A DNA stretch of 64,000 bases from an uncultured Clostridium sp. (lineage in GTDB: Bacteria; Bacillota; Clostridia; Clostridiales; Clostridiaceae), in contig CAKVLD010000002.1 of assembly GCA_934755305.1 (NCBI GenBank), forward strand, positions 62,001-126,000, given 5' to 3'. The notes beneath the pieces are model-generated. The model searched no databases. It was not told the DNA's origin and saw only the letters and a program-made list of their open reading frames with translations. The stretch's first letter is position 1, and the number at the start of each line of letters is the position of its first letter. The translations under genes were made by a program, and so were the position numbers. Of this stretch, positions 35,650-44,615 are shown piece by piece.

Positions 35650-36960
35650 TCAGTTTATGCTATTTAATAATTTTATTGATAATTCAAATTTAAATAATTC
35701 TTCTGAGCTCTTCAAAGAAACATTTAATATTTCTTCAATTTTATGATATCTATAAAAAAATGTACTTCTATGAATATTTAACTTCTTAGAAGTATCATTA
35801 GAATGTCTATTATTTTTAAAATATACTTCTAATGTTTTGAGTAACTCAGTTTTATTTATATTATCAAAATTCTTTAACTTTTTTATATTGGGATGAATTA
35901 TATTACTAAGTTTTATTTTTTTCATTTTATTTTCAAAATCACTTCCTACTAAAAATAGATAGTCTTCTATATAATCTTCAAAATAATTCACTTTAATTTC
36001 CTTATCTCTAGATAGTATTAATGCATATTTAGATTGCTTAAAATAATCTTTTATTTCTAATAGGTCCTGAAATATAAAACTTATTCCGCATCGTAATTTA
36101 TTTAATTTCAAAAAATCCTCAAATTGCTTTTTTATCTCATTAGATAATAACTTTTCACTATTTGAACTTAACATAATAACTATATTCTCATCATAATATG
36201 TACTTATTGAGTTTATTAATATACTTTTAATTACTCTAACTAACTCTTTTATTCCAAAATTATGTCTAAAATCCTGATATTTTTGCTTGCATGGAATTGA
36301 GATTATCATAAAGTTTTTTCTAAGTTCAAAATCTACTTCTTTAAACTTCTCTTTTATATAATCTAAATTATTTATTTCATTAGTAAGTAAATTTTTCAAA
36401 TAATATTCTTCTTGTAATCCTGAAGTATTTGTAAATATATTTTCTCTTTCAAATTCTATTGATATTACTTCTGATAAAGTATTTACTATCTCTAGATCAC
36501 TTTCAGTAAAGTTATTTTCCTCTAATACTGAAATATAAGCTACTGTTATATTATTATTTCTTACAGGAGAAAATATAAATTTTTCTTTATCCCTATTATC
36601 AGCCTTATGAAAAAAAGCTCCACTTGATTCATATATATTATCAATACATTTTTCTTTTTTCATTTTCTTAACTGTATCTATTAATAAATATTCTTCTCCA
36701 TTACACTTTTCTATAGATTTATTATTTTTATAAGCTTTTCTAGAACGTCCTAAAATTTTATAGCTTGTATCTAATAAAAATATTGGATTATTTAAATTAT
36801 CTTCTCCCGTATCTAATACTTCATCTATATTTTTTGCTTTAATTAAACTAGAATATATACTACTTTTCTTACTTTCTTTATCCCATTTATCTATTTTCTC
36901 TTTTAAAGCCTCATAATTCCCCTCTTCTATATATTCAAACACCTTATTAATATCACACAT
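35650..36960 (-). CDS. PucR/CdaR-like transcriptional regulator
   Basis: 436 residues from ATG 36960 after GGAGG; a slightly longer frame to 36975 is less likely. The N-terminal half holds a GAF/PAS-like sensor region (PIFLLDTSYKILGRS), the middle a GGDEF-like CdaR region, and the C-terminus (about 380-420) the PucR-type helix-turn-helix with NNRHSNDTSKKLNIHRSTFFYR. It stands back to back with the flavoprotein gene at 37116, which it may control. The effector is unknown. Confidence 0.78.
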   Translation of the reverse strand: MCDINKVFEYIEEGNYEALKEKIDKWDKESKKSSIYSSLIKAKNIDEVLDTGEDNLNNPIFLLDTSYKILGRSRKAYKNNKSIEKCNGEEYLLIDTVKKMKKEKCIDNIYESSGAFFHKADNRDKEKFIFSPVRNNNITVAYISVLEENNFTESDLEIVNTLSEVISIEFERENIFTNTSGLQEEYYLKNLLTNEINNLDYIKEKFKEVDFELRKNFMIISIPCKQKYQDFRHNFGIKELVRVIKSILINSISTYYDENIVIMLSSNSEKLLSNEIKKQFEDFLKLNKLRCGISFIFQDLLEIKDYFKQSKYALILSRDKEIKVNYFEDYIEDYLFLVGSDFENKMKKIKLSNIIHPNIKKLKNFDNINKTELLKTLEVYFKNNRHSNDTSKKLNIHRSTFFYRYHKIEEILNVSLKSSEELFKFELSIKLLNSIN

Positions 36961-37115
36961 AAAAATTTCCTCCACTTGTCTTAAACAAAAGTCTAAATAT
37001 TTATAATTTATATCCTATATTTTCAAACTCATGTTCAATGGCTACAGAAACCAATAATGTTAATATTATACCAAAAGCATTTATATTTTATAATTAAAAA
37101 GGATGGTTGATATTA

Positions 37116-38063
37116 ATGAAATTTAAAGTACTAGGAGTTACAGCAGGTAGAAAAAATTCTAATTCTGAAATTCTTTTAAAAGAAGCTCTTTTAGCATGTA
37201 AAGAACAAAATGCAGAAGTAATGATGATAAATTTAAGAGATTATCATATAGAAGAATGTACTGGTTGTACAGCTTGTACTCATGCAATGACAAAGGGTAA
37301 ATATATAGGTTGTTCTTTAGATGGGAAAGATGATAAAAAAGCAATTATGGATGTTATGTTAAATGTAGATGCAGTTATTTTTTCTGCTCCTACTTACGAC
37401 TTAATGCCTACTGCAACTTTCTCAAAATTTATGCACAGAAATTTAAGTTATGAATCTTCTTTCTTAGAAGCTATTGGTGCTATAGAACATAAAGATAGAG
37501 TTGCTGGACTTATTGCTGTAGGTGGTTCTACTCGTTCATGGCAGTCAATGGCTCTAGAATCAATGCAAGCTACTTGCTTCACTAATGATTTTAAAGTTAT
37601 AGATATGCAACTTGCTACTCGAGTTCCAGCTCCGAAGCAATGTTTATTACACGATGACATGATTGAAAGAGCTCATAAGCTTGGAGAAAATATTATGACA
37701 TCTCTTAATACTCCCGCTAATGAAAGAAAATGGCTTGGAGATGAAGATATGGGCTGGTGTCCTAATTGCCATTCAAATGCCTTAATTTTAGGTGAACCTC
37801 AATGGGATGGACTTCACTTCCCTGTAGAATGTCAAGTATGTGGTGCCGGTGGAAATTTAGAAAAAACTGAAGATGGTAAATGGAAATTTGTAATTCAAGA
37901 GAATGGTTTATGTCGTGATCGTACTGACATAAAAGGAAGACAACATCATGCTGTTGAAATTGGTGAAACTCAAGGTGGTTTCTATACTGAAGAAAACTTA
38001 AAAATAGTAAAAGAAAAATTCACTAAATATAAAGAATTACAATTCCCTAGCATTGAAATATAA
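37116..38063 (+). CDS. NAD(P)H-dependent FMN reductase/iron-sulfur flavoprotein-like with C-terminal zinc ribbon
   Basis: 315 residues from ATG 37116. The N-terminal flavodoxin-like fold has TAGRKNSNSEILLKEAL (FMN phosphate loop) and a compact cysteine motif CTGCTAC, with a fourth Cys 12 residues on, as in Isf-type iron-sulfur flavoproteins; SAPTYDLMPTA matches the flavin-contact loop. The C-terminal part holds CPNC and CQVC pairs 25 residues apart, forming a zinc ribbon or rubredoxin-like knuckle, an uncommon addition. It probably moves electrons from NAD(P)H to an unknown acceptor. Divergent from the PucR-like regulator and ended by a terminator. RBS AAGGATGG is rather far from this ATG; TTG 37107 is an alternative start. 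Confidence 0.8.
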   Translation: MKFKVLGVTAGRKNSNSEILLKEALLACKEQNAEVMMINLRDYHIEECTGCTACTHAMTKGKYIGCSLDGKDDKKAIMDVMLNVDAVIFSAPTYDLMPTATFSKFMHRNLSYESSFLEAIGAIEHKDRVAGLIAVGGSTRSWQSMALESMQATCFTNDFKVIDMQLATRVPAPKQCLLHDDMIERAHKLGENIMTSLNTPANERKWLGDEDMGWCPNCHSNALILGEPQWDGLHFPVECQVCGAGGNLEKTEDGKWKFVIQENGLCRDRTDIKGRQHHAVEIGETQGGFYTEENLKIVKEKFTKYKELQFPSIEI

Positions 38064-38069
38064 ATTATT

Positions 38070-38110
38070 AAAGATGTATCGAAATAAGCTTTATTTTGAT
38101 ACATCTTTTT
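38070..38110 (+). terminator. Intrinsic terminator after the flavoprotein gene
   Basis: AAAGATGTATC (38070-38080) pairs with GATACATCTTT, and an inner AAATAA/TTATTT extends the stem; T5 follows. Confidence 0.85.
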
Positions 38111-38147
38111 CACTAAAAATATATGCATAATATACATTATATTATCT

Positions 38148-38211
38148 AAATATTTTTTTGCACCACATACATCAAATATTTTTTCACATCAAACACATCA
38201 AATATTTTTTT
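38148..38211. repeat. 26-bp tandem repeat, two full copies and a partial third
   Basis: AAATATTTTTT begins at 38148, 38174 and 38200, exactly 26 bases apart, with the rest of the unit similar to CACATCAAACACATC. The third copy reaches the stop codon of the DUF1540 gene. There is no coding sense in it. Confidence 0.7.
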
Positions 38212-38527
38212 ACATATCACTAGTTCTAAAAGTTGAACATAAAGTTTGATCTACTTCTGAGGCTGCATGACCTGCTATATCTATATAGTCTGCTTCGCAA
38301 TGTTTATTGCAATTATATATACAATTTTCTGCTTCACATTTTATATCTGAATATGGACATGGAAGTCTTGTTTCATTAGTAAATGAAGAATCTTTTTCTA
38401 AAAAGCTTTCACAACAAGTAGATAATGAATTCATAGCTTTCATTCCCCCAACCTCAATAGAATTTAAGCAACAATATCCATCTTTATAATTTGTACATGT
38501 ATCTGCACAACAACTTAATTGCGTCAT
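38210..38527 (-). CDS. DUF1540 cysteine-rich protein (two repeats)
   Basis: 105 residues with two copies of the DUF1540 pattern, each with four cysteines: first CCADTCTNYKDGYCCLNSIEVGG and CCESF, second CEAENCIYNCNKHCEADYIDIAG and CSTF (core CIYNCNKHCEADYI). The repeat is thought to bind a metal. Relatives are small, abundant in spore formers and uncharacterised. ATG 38527 follows GGAGGTG. Single gene, divergent from the arg operon. Confidence 0.88.
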   Translation of the reverse strand: MTQLSCCADTCTNYKDGYCCLNSIEVGGMKAMNSLSTCCESFLEKDSSFTNETRLPCPYSDIKCEAENCIYNCNKHCEADYIDIAGHAASEVDQTLCSTFRTSDM

Positions 38528-38590
38528 AAAAAAAACACCTCCTACAAATCCTTTGCAGAATTATTCTGTCCCGTATACTCTTTTTTTATT

Positions 38591-38662
38591 CATGCATAAA
38601 AATAAAAATCTATTCATTTTTTATGAATATTTATTGCATAAATGCAATTTTGATTGTATAAT
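38591..38662 (+). promoter_or_regulatory. arg operon promoter with overlapping ARG boxes
   Basis: The promoter is TTGCAT (38634-38639), 17 bases, TATAAT (38657-38662). CATGCATAAAAATAAAAA (38591-38608) closely matches the Bacillus ARG box CATGAATAAAAATKCAAK, and TATGAATATTTATTGCATA (38622-38640) is a second, partly palindromic box that covers the -35 hexamer. This is the geometry for ArgR/AhrC repression by arginine. The regulator gene itself is not in the window. Confidence 0.7.
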
Positions 38663-38714
38663 TATAAGCAGTTAGAAAAAAATAGTATTTTTATTAATTA
38701 AAGGGGGCTATAAA

Positions 38715-39938
38715 ATGAAAAAATACAATAAAGTTGTTTTAGCATATTCAGGTGGTCTTGATACTTCTGTAATAATTCCTTGGCTTAAAGAAAACTATGG
38801 TTGTGAAGTTATTGCAGTTTCAGGAAACGTTGGGCAAGATTCTGAATTAGAAGGACTAGAAGAAAGGGCTATCAAAACTGGTGCTTCTAAAGTATACATT
38901 GAAGATTTAACTGAAGAATTTGTTAATGATTATATATTTCCAACTATTCAAGCTGGAGCAATATATGAAGGAAAATATTTATTAGGTACTTCTTTTGCGA
39001 GACCTCTTATAGGTAAAAGAATTGTTGAAATAGCTAAGGCTGAAGGAGCTGATGCTATATGCCATGGTTGTACTGGAAAGGGTAACGACCAAGTTAGATT
39101 TGAACTTGCTATAAAAACTTTTGCACCTGACATGCCAATTATTGCACCTTGGAGAATCTGGGATATCAAATCTCGTGATGAGGAAATTGCTTATGCATTA
39201 GAAAAAAAAGTTCCTATAAAAATTAGTTACGAAACAAACTATAGTAAAGATATGAATATCTGGCACTTAAGCCATGAAGGATTAGATCTTGAAGATCCAA
39301 ATAATGAACCAGATTATGAAAAAATATTAGAACTTTCAAAAACTCTTGAAAATGCTCCTGACAAAGCAACTTATATTACTCTTACTTTTGAAAAAGGTAA
39401 TGCTGTTGCTCTTAATGGTAAGAAAATGCCTGCTGTGGAGTTATTAAAAGAATTAAATAAATTAGGCGGAGAAAATGCTATAGGAATTACTGATATGGTA
39501 GAAAACAGACTAGTTGGTATGAAATCTAGAGGTGTTTATGAAACTCCTGGTGGAACTATTCTTTATAAAGCACATAAAGATTTAGAAGAATTATGTTTAG
39601 ACAAAGAAACTGCTCATTACAAAGAACAAGTTGCTTTAAAATTTGCAGATTTAGTTTATAACGGATTATGGTTCACTCCACTTAGAGAAGCACTTTCAAG
39701 TTTTGTTAGTAAAACTCAAGAAAATGTAACTGGTGAAATAAAGTTAAAACTATATAAAGGAAATATAGTAAATGCAGGTATGACTTCTCCATATTCTTTA
39801 TATAATGAAGACTATGCTACCTTCGGTGAAGATGCTGTATATGATCAAAAAGATTCAGCTGGATTCATTAATCTATTTGGTTTACCAACAGTAGTTAAAG
39901 CAAAAATGGATGCAGCTACAAAAAGTGAGGAAAAATAA
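38715..39938 (+). CDS. argG: Argininosuccinate synthase
   Basis: 407 residues. Joins citrulline and aspartate with ATP to give argininosuccinate. The ATP-pyrophosphatase loop AYSGGLDTSVIIPWL is at residues 9-23, and CHGCTGKGNDQVRFE and YSKDMNIWHLSHEG are conserved. ATG 38715 follows AAAGGGGG. First gene of argGHCJBDF; having synthase and lyase placed ahead of the ornithine genes gives a complete glutamate-to-arginine route except argA-type functions, which ArgJ supplies by recycling. Confidence 0.97.
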   Translation: MKKYNKVVLAYSGGLDTSVIIPWLKENYGCEVIAVSGNVGQDSELEGLEERAIKTGASKVYIEDLTEEFVNDYIFPTIQAGAIYEGKYLLGTSFARPLIGKRIVEIAKAEGADAICHGCTGKGNDQVRFELAIKTFAPDMPIIAPWRIWDIKSRDEEIAYALEKKVPIKISYETNYSKDMNIWHLSHEGLDLEDPNNEPDYEKILELSKTLENAPDKATYITLTFEKGNAVALNGKKMPAVELLKELNKLGGENAIGITDMVENRLVGMKSRGVYETPGGTILYKAHKDLEELCLDKETAHYKEQVALKFADLVYNGLWFTPLREALSSFVSKTQENVTGEIKLKLYKGNIVNAGMTSPYSLYNEDYATFGEDAVYDQKDSAGFINLFGLPTVVKAKMDAATKSEEK

Positions 39939-39939
39939 T

Positions 39940-41328
39940 ATGAAGCTTTGGGGCGGGCGATTTAAAAAAGGTACAGATGACCTAGTAAATGATTTTAATT
40001 CCTCTATAAGAGTTGATTCTAGAATGTTTAAAGAAGATATTGAAGGTAGTTTAGCTCATGCAAAAATGTTAGGAAAACAAGGTATTATACCTGAAGAATC
40101 TAGTACTAAAATTCAAGAAGGATTAAAAGAGATATTAACTCGCATGGAAAATGGAGTTATAGAAGTAGATACTACTTCAGAGGATATCCACAGTTTTACT
40201 GAGGGTACCCTTACCTACTACATAGGTGACTCTGGAAAACAACTTCACACTGGAAGAAGTAGAAATGACCAAGTTACTCTTGATTTAAGAATGCATTTAA
40301 AAAAAGTTCAAATAGATATAATTAATAATATTCTTGAACTTGAAAAAGTGATTTTTAATAAGGCTACAGAAAATATAGATACTATTATGCCTGGTTATAC
40401 TCATATGCAAAAAGCTCAACCAATAACTCTTGCCCATCATTTATTAGCTTATGCTGAAATGTTTAAAAGAGATATTGGAAGACTAAAGGATGCATATAAA
40501 AGAACTGATGAAATGCCTCTAGGCTCTGGGGCTTTAGCTACATCAACTTATCCTATAGATAGAGAATTTGTAGCTAAAGAGCTTGGCTTTTCAAAAGTAA
40601 CTTCAAATAGCCTTGATTCAGTATCTGACAGAGATTATGCTATTGAAACACTTTCTGCTTTATCTATGATAATGATGCATTTATCTAGATTTTCTGAAGA
40701 AATAATTTTATGGTGTACTAATGAATTTAATTTTGTAGAACTTGATGATGGTTACAGCACAGGAAGTTCTATAATGCCACAAAAGAAAAATCCAGATGTA
40801 GCAGAACTTATTAGAGGTAAAACTGGTAGAGTTTATGGGGATTTAATGACTCTCCTTACTGTAATGAAAGGTATTCCTTTAGCATATAACAAAGATATGC
40901 AAGAAGATAAAGAATGTCTTTTTGATGCAATAGATACTGTTAATTTAGCAATAAAAACTTTTACTGGTATGATAAATACAATGAACGTTAATAAAAATAA
41001 TATGAGAAAAGGTGCTGCTGGTGGTTTTACAAATGCAACTGATTTAGCAGATTATTTAGTAAAACAAGGTGAAGTCTTTAGAAATGCACATGGAATAGTT
41101 GGGGAAATAGTTCTATACTGCATTCAAGAAAATAAAGCAATAGAAGAGCTTTCACTTGATAAACTTAAGAAATTTTCTCCTCTATTTAATGAAGATGTAT
41201 ATAAAGCTATCGACTTATACACCTGTGTTGAAGAAAGAAAAGTATTTGGTGGACCTTCTTCTAACTCAGTAAAAATCCAATTAGATTTATTAAATAAGTT
41301 TATAAGTGAAACTAAAAGGGGGCTTTAA
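39940..41328 (+). CDS. argH: Argininosuccinate lyase
   Basis: 462 residues from ATG 39940, one base after the argG stop codon; a longer frame from 39910 would overlap argG and is not needed. The fumarase/aspartase-superfamily signature GSSIMPQKKNPD is at about residue 273, and TGRSRNDQV and HTGRSRND blocks are intact. It splits argininosuccinate into arginine and fumarate. Second gene of the operon. Confidence 0.97.
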   Translation: MKLWGGRFKKGTDDLVNDFNSSIRVDSRMFKEDIEGSLAHAKMLGKQGIIPEESSTKIQEGLKEILTRMENGVIEVDTTSEDIHSFTEGTLTYYIGDSGKQLHTGRSRNDQVTLDLRMHLKKVQIDIINNILELEKVIFNKATENIDTIMPGYTHMQKAQPITLAHHLLAYAEMFKRDIGRLKDAYKRTDEMPLGSGALATSTYPIDREFVAKELGFSKVTSNSLDSVSDRDYAIETLSALSMIMMHLSRFSEEIILWCTNEFNFVELDDGYSTGSSIMPQKKNPDVAELIRGKTGRVYGDLMTLLTVMKGIPLAYNKDMQEDKECLFDAIDTVNLAIKTFTGMINTMNVNKNNMRKGAAGGFTNATDLADYLVKQGEVFRNAHGIVGEIVLYCIQENKAIEELSLDKLKKFSPLFNEDVYKAIDLYTCVEERKVFGGPSSNSVKIQLDLLNKFISETKRGL

Positions 41329-41331
41329 TAT

Positions 41332-42366
41332 ATGATAAAAGTCGGTATTATTGGGGCTACTGGCTATGTAGGAGCCGAACTTCTTAGATTACTTTCAAAT
41401 CATAAAGAAGTAAAGGTAACAGCTTTAAGTTCTGTATCATTTGAAGGGCAAGAAATAAGCTCTGTATATAAAAATTTTATTAATAAAATAAATTTAAAAT
41501 GTGAAACAATGGATGATGTATTAGAAAAGTCTGAAGTAATATTCACTGCTCTTCCACATGGCTTAAGCGAAGATATAGCCGCTAAATGTGTAGAGTCAGG
41601 TAAGATCTGTATAGATATGGGGGCAGATTTTAGACTTTCTAATGAAGAAGATTATAAAACATGGTACGGAAAAAGTTTTTCTCATCCAGAACTTCACAAA
41701 CTTAGTGTATATGGATTACCTGAACTTAATAGAGAAAAGATAAAATCTACTAAGCTTATAGCTAATCCAGGTTGCTACACTACTTCTATAGAACTTGGGC
41801 TTATGCCTCTATTAAAAAATTCTTTAATAGAAACAAAAAATATTATTTGTGATTCTAAATCTGGTGCTACAGGTGCTGGTAGAGGTTTAACTCTTAGTAG
41901 TCATTTTGCTGAACTTAATGAAAACTTTGCACCTTATAAAATTGGGGCTCATAGACATACACCAGAAATAGAAGAAATACTTGGAGTTATGGCAAAGGAT
42001 AAGGTTACAGTTACCTTTACTCCTCACCTACTTCCAATAAACAGGGGCATAGTTTCTACTATCTACTGTACTCCTACAAAAGAAGTTTCATTAGAAAAAA
42101 TTCATGCTTTATATACTGAAATGTATAAAGATGAACCTTTCGTAAATATACTTCCACTAGGAGAAATTGCTTGTACAAAAAACGTTAGATTTTCTAACTT
42201 CTGTGATATTTCATTACACTTAAATCATAGAAAGGACCAAATTATAGTAGTTAGTACTATTGATAACATGATTAAAGGAGCTGCAGGTCAAGCAATTCAA
42301 AATATGAACTTAATATTAGGGTTTGATGAAACTGAAGGATTAAATTTAATTTCACCAGCCTTTTAG
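41332..42366 (+). CDS. argC: N-acetyl-gamma-glutamyl-phosphate reductase
   Basis: 344 residues. An N-terminal Rossmann motif GIIGATGYVGAELLRLL binds NADPH, and the active-site cysteine lies in NPGCYTTS (about residue 149); the later HRHTPEIE carries the catalytic His. It reduces N-acetylglutamyl phosphate to the semialdehyde. It starts 4 bases after argH, with GGGGG as RBS. Confidence 0.97.
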   Translation: MIKVGIIGATGYVGAELLRLLSNHKEVKVTALSSVSFEGQEISSVYKNFINKINLKCETMDDVLEKSEVIFTALPHGLSEDIAAKCVESGKICIDMGADFRLSNEEDYKTWYGKSFSHPELHKLSVYGLPELNREKIKSTKLIANPGCYTTSIELGLMPLLKNSLIETKNIICDSKSGATGAGRGLTLSSHFAELNENFAPYKIGAHRHTPEIEEILGVMAKDKVTVTFTPHLLPINRGIVSTIYCTPTKEVSLEKIHALYTEMYKDEPFVNILPLGEIACTKNVRFSNFCDISLHLNHRKDQIIVVSTIDNMIKGAAGQAIQNMNLILGFDETEGLNLISPAF

Positions 42367-42385
42367 AAATATATATTTTTAGTAA

Positions 42386-42476
42386 TTTATAATTAAAACT
42401 TCAAAGTTAAGGAATAAAAATTAGAAACTTATCATTTCTAATTTTTATTCCTTAATTCTCAATTTTTAATTATAAA
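42386..42476. repeat. Palindromic element between argC and argJ
   Basis: Two 42-base arms (42386-42427 and 42435-42476) are complementary at about 38 positions; the inner 19 bases, starting AAGGAATAAAAATTAG, pair perfectly around a 7-base loop. It has no T-tail, so it is not a normal terminator. Its outer sequence TTTATAATTAA recurs in the hairpin at 29355-29415. Inside an operon it may act in mRNA processing or stability. Confidence 0.8.
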
Positions 42477-42503
42477 ATTCAAATTAAAAAGGGGGCAAAT
42501 ATT

Positions 42504-43721
42504 ATGAATATATATGAAGTTGAAAATAGTATTACAGCACCAGAAGGTTTCTTGGCCTCTGGAATACATTGTGGTTTAAAAAAGAAAAAAAAAGATTTAG
42601 CTTTAATCTACTCTGAAGTACCTTGTGTATCTGCTGGAGTTTATACAAGTAACAAAGTAAAAGGAGCACCTATTTTAGTTTGCAAAGAACACTTAGAGAA
42701 TAATACTGCTCAAGCTATTATTTGTAATAGCGGTAACGCAAATACTTGTAATGGTGATGATGGCTTAGGTAAAGCAAAAAAAATGGCTGATCTACAAGGA
42801 AAAGCTTTGAATATAAATACAGAAGATGTACTAGTAGCATCTACAGGCGTTATTGGTGTACCACTTAATATAGAAGCTATAGAAAAAGGTATTCCTGAAC
42901 TTACAAAATCTTTATCTAAAAATGGAGCCGATGATGCTTGCACTGCTATTATGACTACTGATACTGTAAAAAAAGAACTTGCAGTTCAATTTATTATTGA
43001 TAATAAGACTGTTACAATAGGTTCTATTTCTAAAGGATCTGGAATGATAGAACCAAATATGTGTACCATGCTTTCATTTATAACAACAGACATTTCAATA
43101 AATCCTGCTCTATTAAAAGAAGCTCTAACTGAAGCTGTTAATGTTAGCTATAACAGAGTTAGTGTAGATGGAGATATGAGCACTAATGATACAGTTCTTA
43201 TCTTAGCTAATGGTTTAGCAAACAATTCAACTATAAACAAAAAAGATGATAACTACTACAAATTCCTTGAAGCTTTAAAATATGTAACTACAAAACTTTC
43301 AAAACAAGTTGCTAAAGATGGAGAAGGCGCTACTAAGCTTATTGAATGTAAGATTACAGGTGCTACTACTCTAGATAATGCCTTAAAACTTTCAAAAAGT
43401 GTTATTAACTCAAGTCTAGTAAAAACTGCTGTGTTTGGTTGTGATGCTAATTGGGGAAGAATACTTTGTGCCTTAGGTTATGCTAATGTGCCATTTGACC
43501 CTGATAAAGTCAATGTATATTTTGAAAGTTCTAAAGGTTCAATTCTTGTTTGTAAAAATGGTTCATCTGTAAACTTCGATGAGGATATAGCTTTAAAAAT
43601 CCTTAAAGAAGATGAAATATTAATAAAAGTAGAACTTAATATGGGTGATGCAGAAGTATCTACTTGGGGTTGTGATTTAAGCTATGAATACGTAAAAATT
43701 AATGGTGAATATAGAAGTTAA
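42504..43721 (+). CDS. argJ: Glutamate N-acetyltransferase/ornithine acetyltransferase
   Basis: 405 residues. It moves the acetyl group from N-acetylornithine to glutamate, closing the acetyl cycle. The self-cleavage site is seen in GEGATKLIE, where the Thr becomes the N-terminal nucleophile of the beta chain; KGSGMIEPNMCTMLSF is the other conserved block. ATG 42504 follows AAGGGGGC. It is separated from argC by the palindromic element. Whether it is mono- or bifunctional cannot be told from sequence. Confidence 0.96.
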   Translation: MNIYEVENSITAPEGFLASGIHCGLKKKKKDLALIYSEVPCVSAGVYTSNKVKGAPILVCKEHLENNTAQAIICNSGNANTCNGDDGLGKAKKMADLQGKALNINTEDVLVASTGVIGVPLNIEAIEKGIPELTKSLSKNGADDACTAIMTTDTVKKELAVQFIIDNKTVTIGSISKGSGMIEPNMCTMLSFITTDISINPALLKEALTEAVNVSYNRVSVDGDMSTNDTVLILANGLANNSTINKKDDNYYKFLEALKYVTTKLSKQVAKDGEGATKLIECKITGATTLDNALKLSKSVINSSLVKTAVFGCDANWGRILCALGYANVPFDPDKVNVYFESSKGSILVCKNGSSVNFDEDIALKILKEDEILIKVELNMGDAEVSTWGCDLSYEYVKINGEYRS

Positions 43722-43748
43722 TTTATAAAATTTAGGGAGGCAAATTAA

Positions 43749-44603
43749 ATGAATTATGATGATCGTGCAAATATCTTAGTTCATGCATTACCTTATATTC
43801 AAAAATATAATAACAAGGTAATAGTGGTTAAGTATGGTGGTAATGCTATGATTAATGAAGAACTAAAAGAAACTGTTATAAATGATATTGTTCTTATGAA
43901 ATGTGTAGGTTTTAAACCTGTAGTAGTTCACGGTGGTGGTCCTGATATAACTAACCTTATTGAGCGCCTTGGAGAAAAGAGTAAGTTTATTAATGGTTTA
44001 AGATACACTGACAAAACTGCTATAGAAGTAGTTCAAATGGTTCTAGGTGGTAAAGTTAATAAAAATTTAGTTTCCTTAATAGAAAAAGATGGTGGTAAAG
44101 CTTTAGGCTTATGCGGTATGGATGGTTCTTTACTTAAAGCTAAAAAATTAGAGGGTGATGTAGATTTAGGTTATGTTGGTGAAATTACATCAGTTAATAC
44201 TGACATCTTAAAAGTAGCTCTTGATTCTGGATACATACCAGTTATAGGTAGTGTTGCCTTAGGTGAAGATGATGATTGTTTATACAATATAAATGCAGAT
44301 CTTTGTGCATCTAAAATAGCCTCTGCCTTAAAAGCAGAAAAACTAATTCTACTTACTGATGTACCTGGGGTAATGAAGGACCCTAAAGATATAAATTCAT
44401 TAATTTCAGTATTAAGATTACATGAAGTTCCTAAGTTAACTTTTGAAGGAGTAATTAAGGGTGGTATGATTCCAAAAATTGATTGTTGTGTTGAATCAGT
44501 ACGTATGGGAGTAGAAAGAGCTCATATTATCGATGGTAGAGTTCCTCATTCTCTACTTTTAGAATTATTCTTTGATGATGGTATAGGAACTATGATTTAT
44601 TAG
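43749..44603 (+). CDS. argB: Acetylglutamate kinase
   Basis: 284 residues, amino-acid kinase fold. VVKYGGNAM (phosphate site), VVHGGGPDITN and the substrate-side GMIPKIDCC are intact. Phosphorylates N-acetylglutamate. The N-terminal helix (MNYDDRANILVHALPYIQKY) is of the arginine-sensitive hexameric type, so feedback inhibition is likely. RBS GGGAGG. Confidence 0.96.
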   Translation: MNYDDRANILVHALPYIQKYNNKVIVVKYGGNAMINEELKETVINDIVLMKCVGFKPVVVHGGGPDITNLIERLGEKSKFINGLRYTDKTAIEVVQMVLGGKVNKNLVSLIEKDGGKALGLCGMDGSLLKAKKLEGDVDLGYVGEITSVNTDILKVALDSGYIPVIGSVALGEDDDCLYNINADLCASKIASALKAEKLILLTDVPGVMKDPKDINSLISVLRLHEVPKLTFEGVIKGGMIPKIDCCVESVRMGVERAHIIDGRVPHSLLLELFFDDGIGTMIY

Positions 44604-44615
44604 GAGGTAAAAACT

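Noticed and set aside
38148..38211. The 26-bp repeats as a CRISPR array
   Set aside because: Units are directly adjacent with no unique spacers, and only about 2.5 copies exist.
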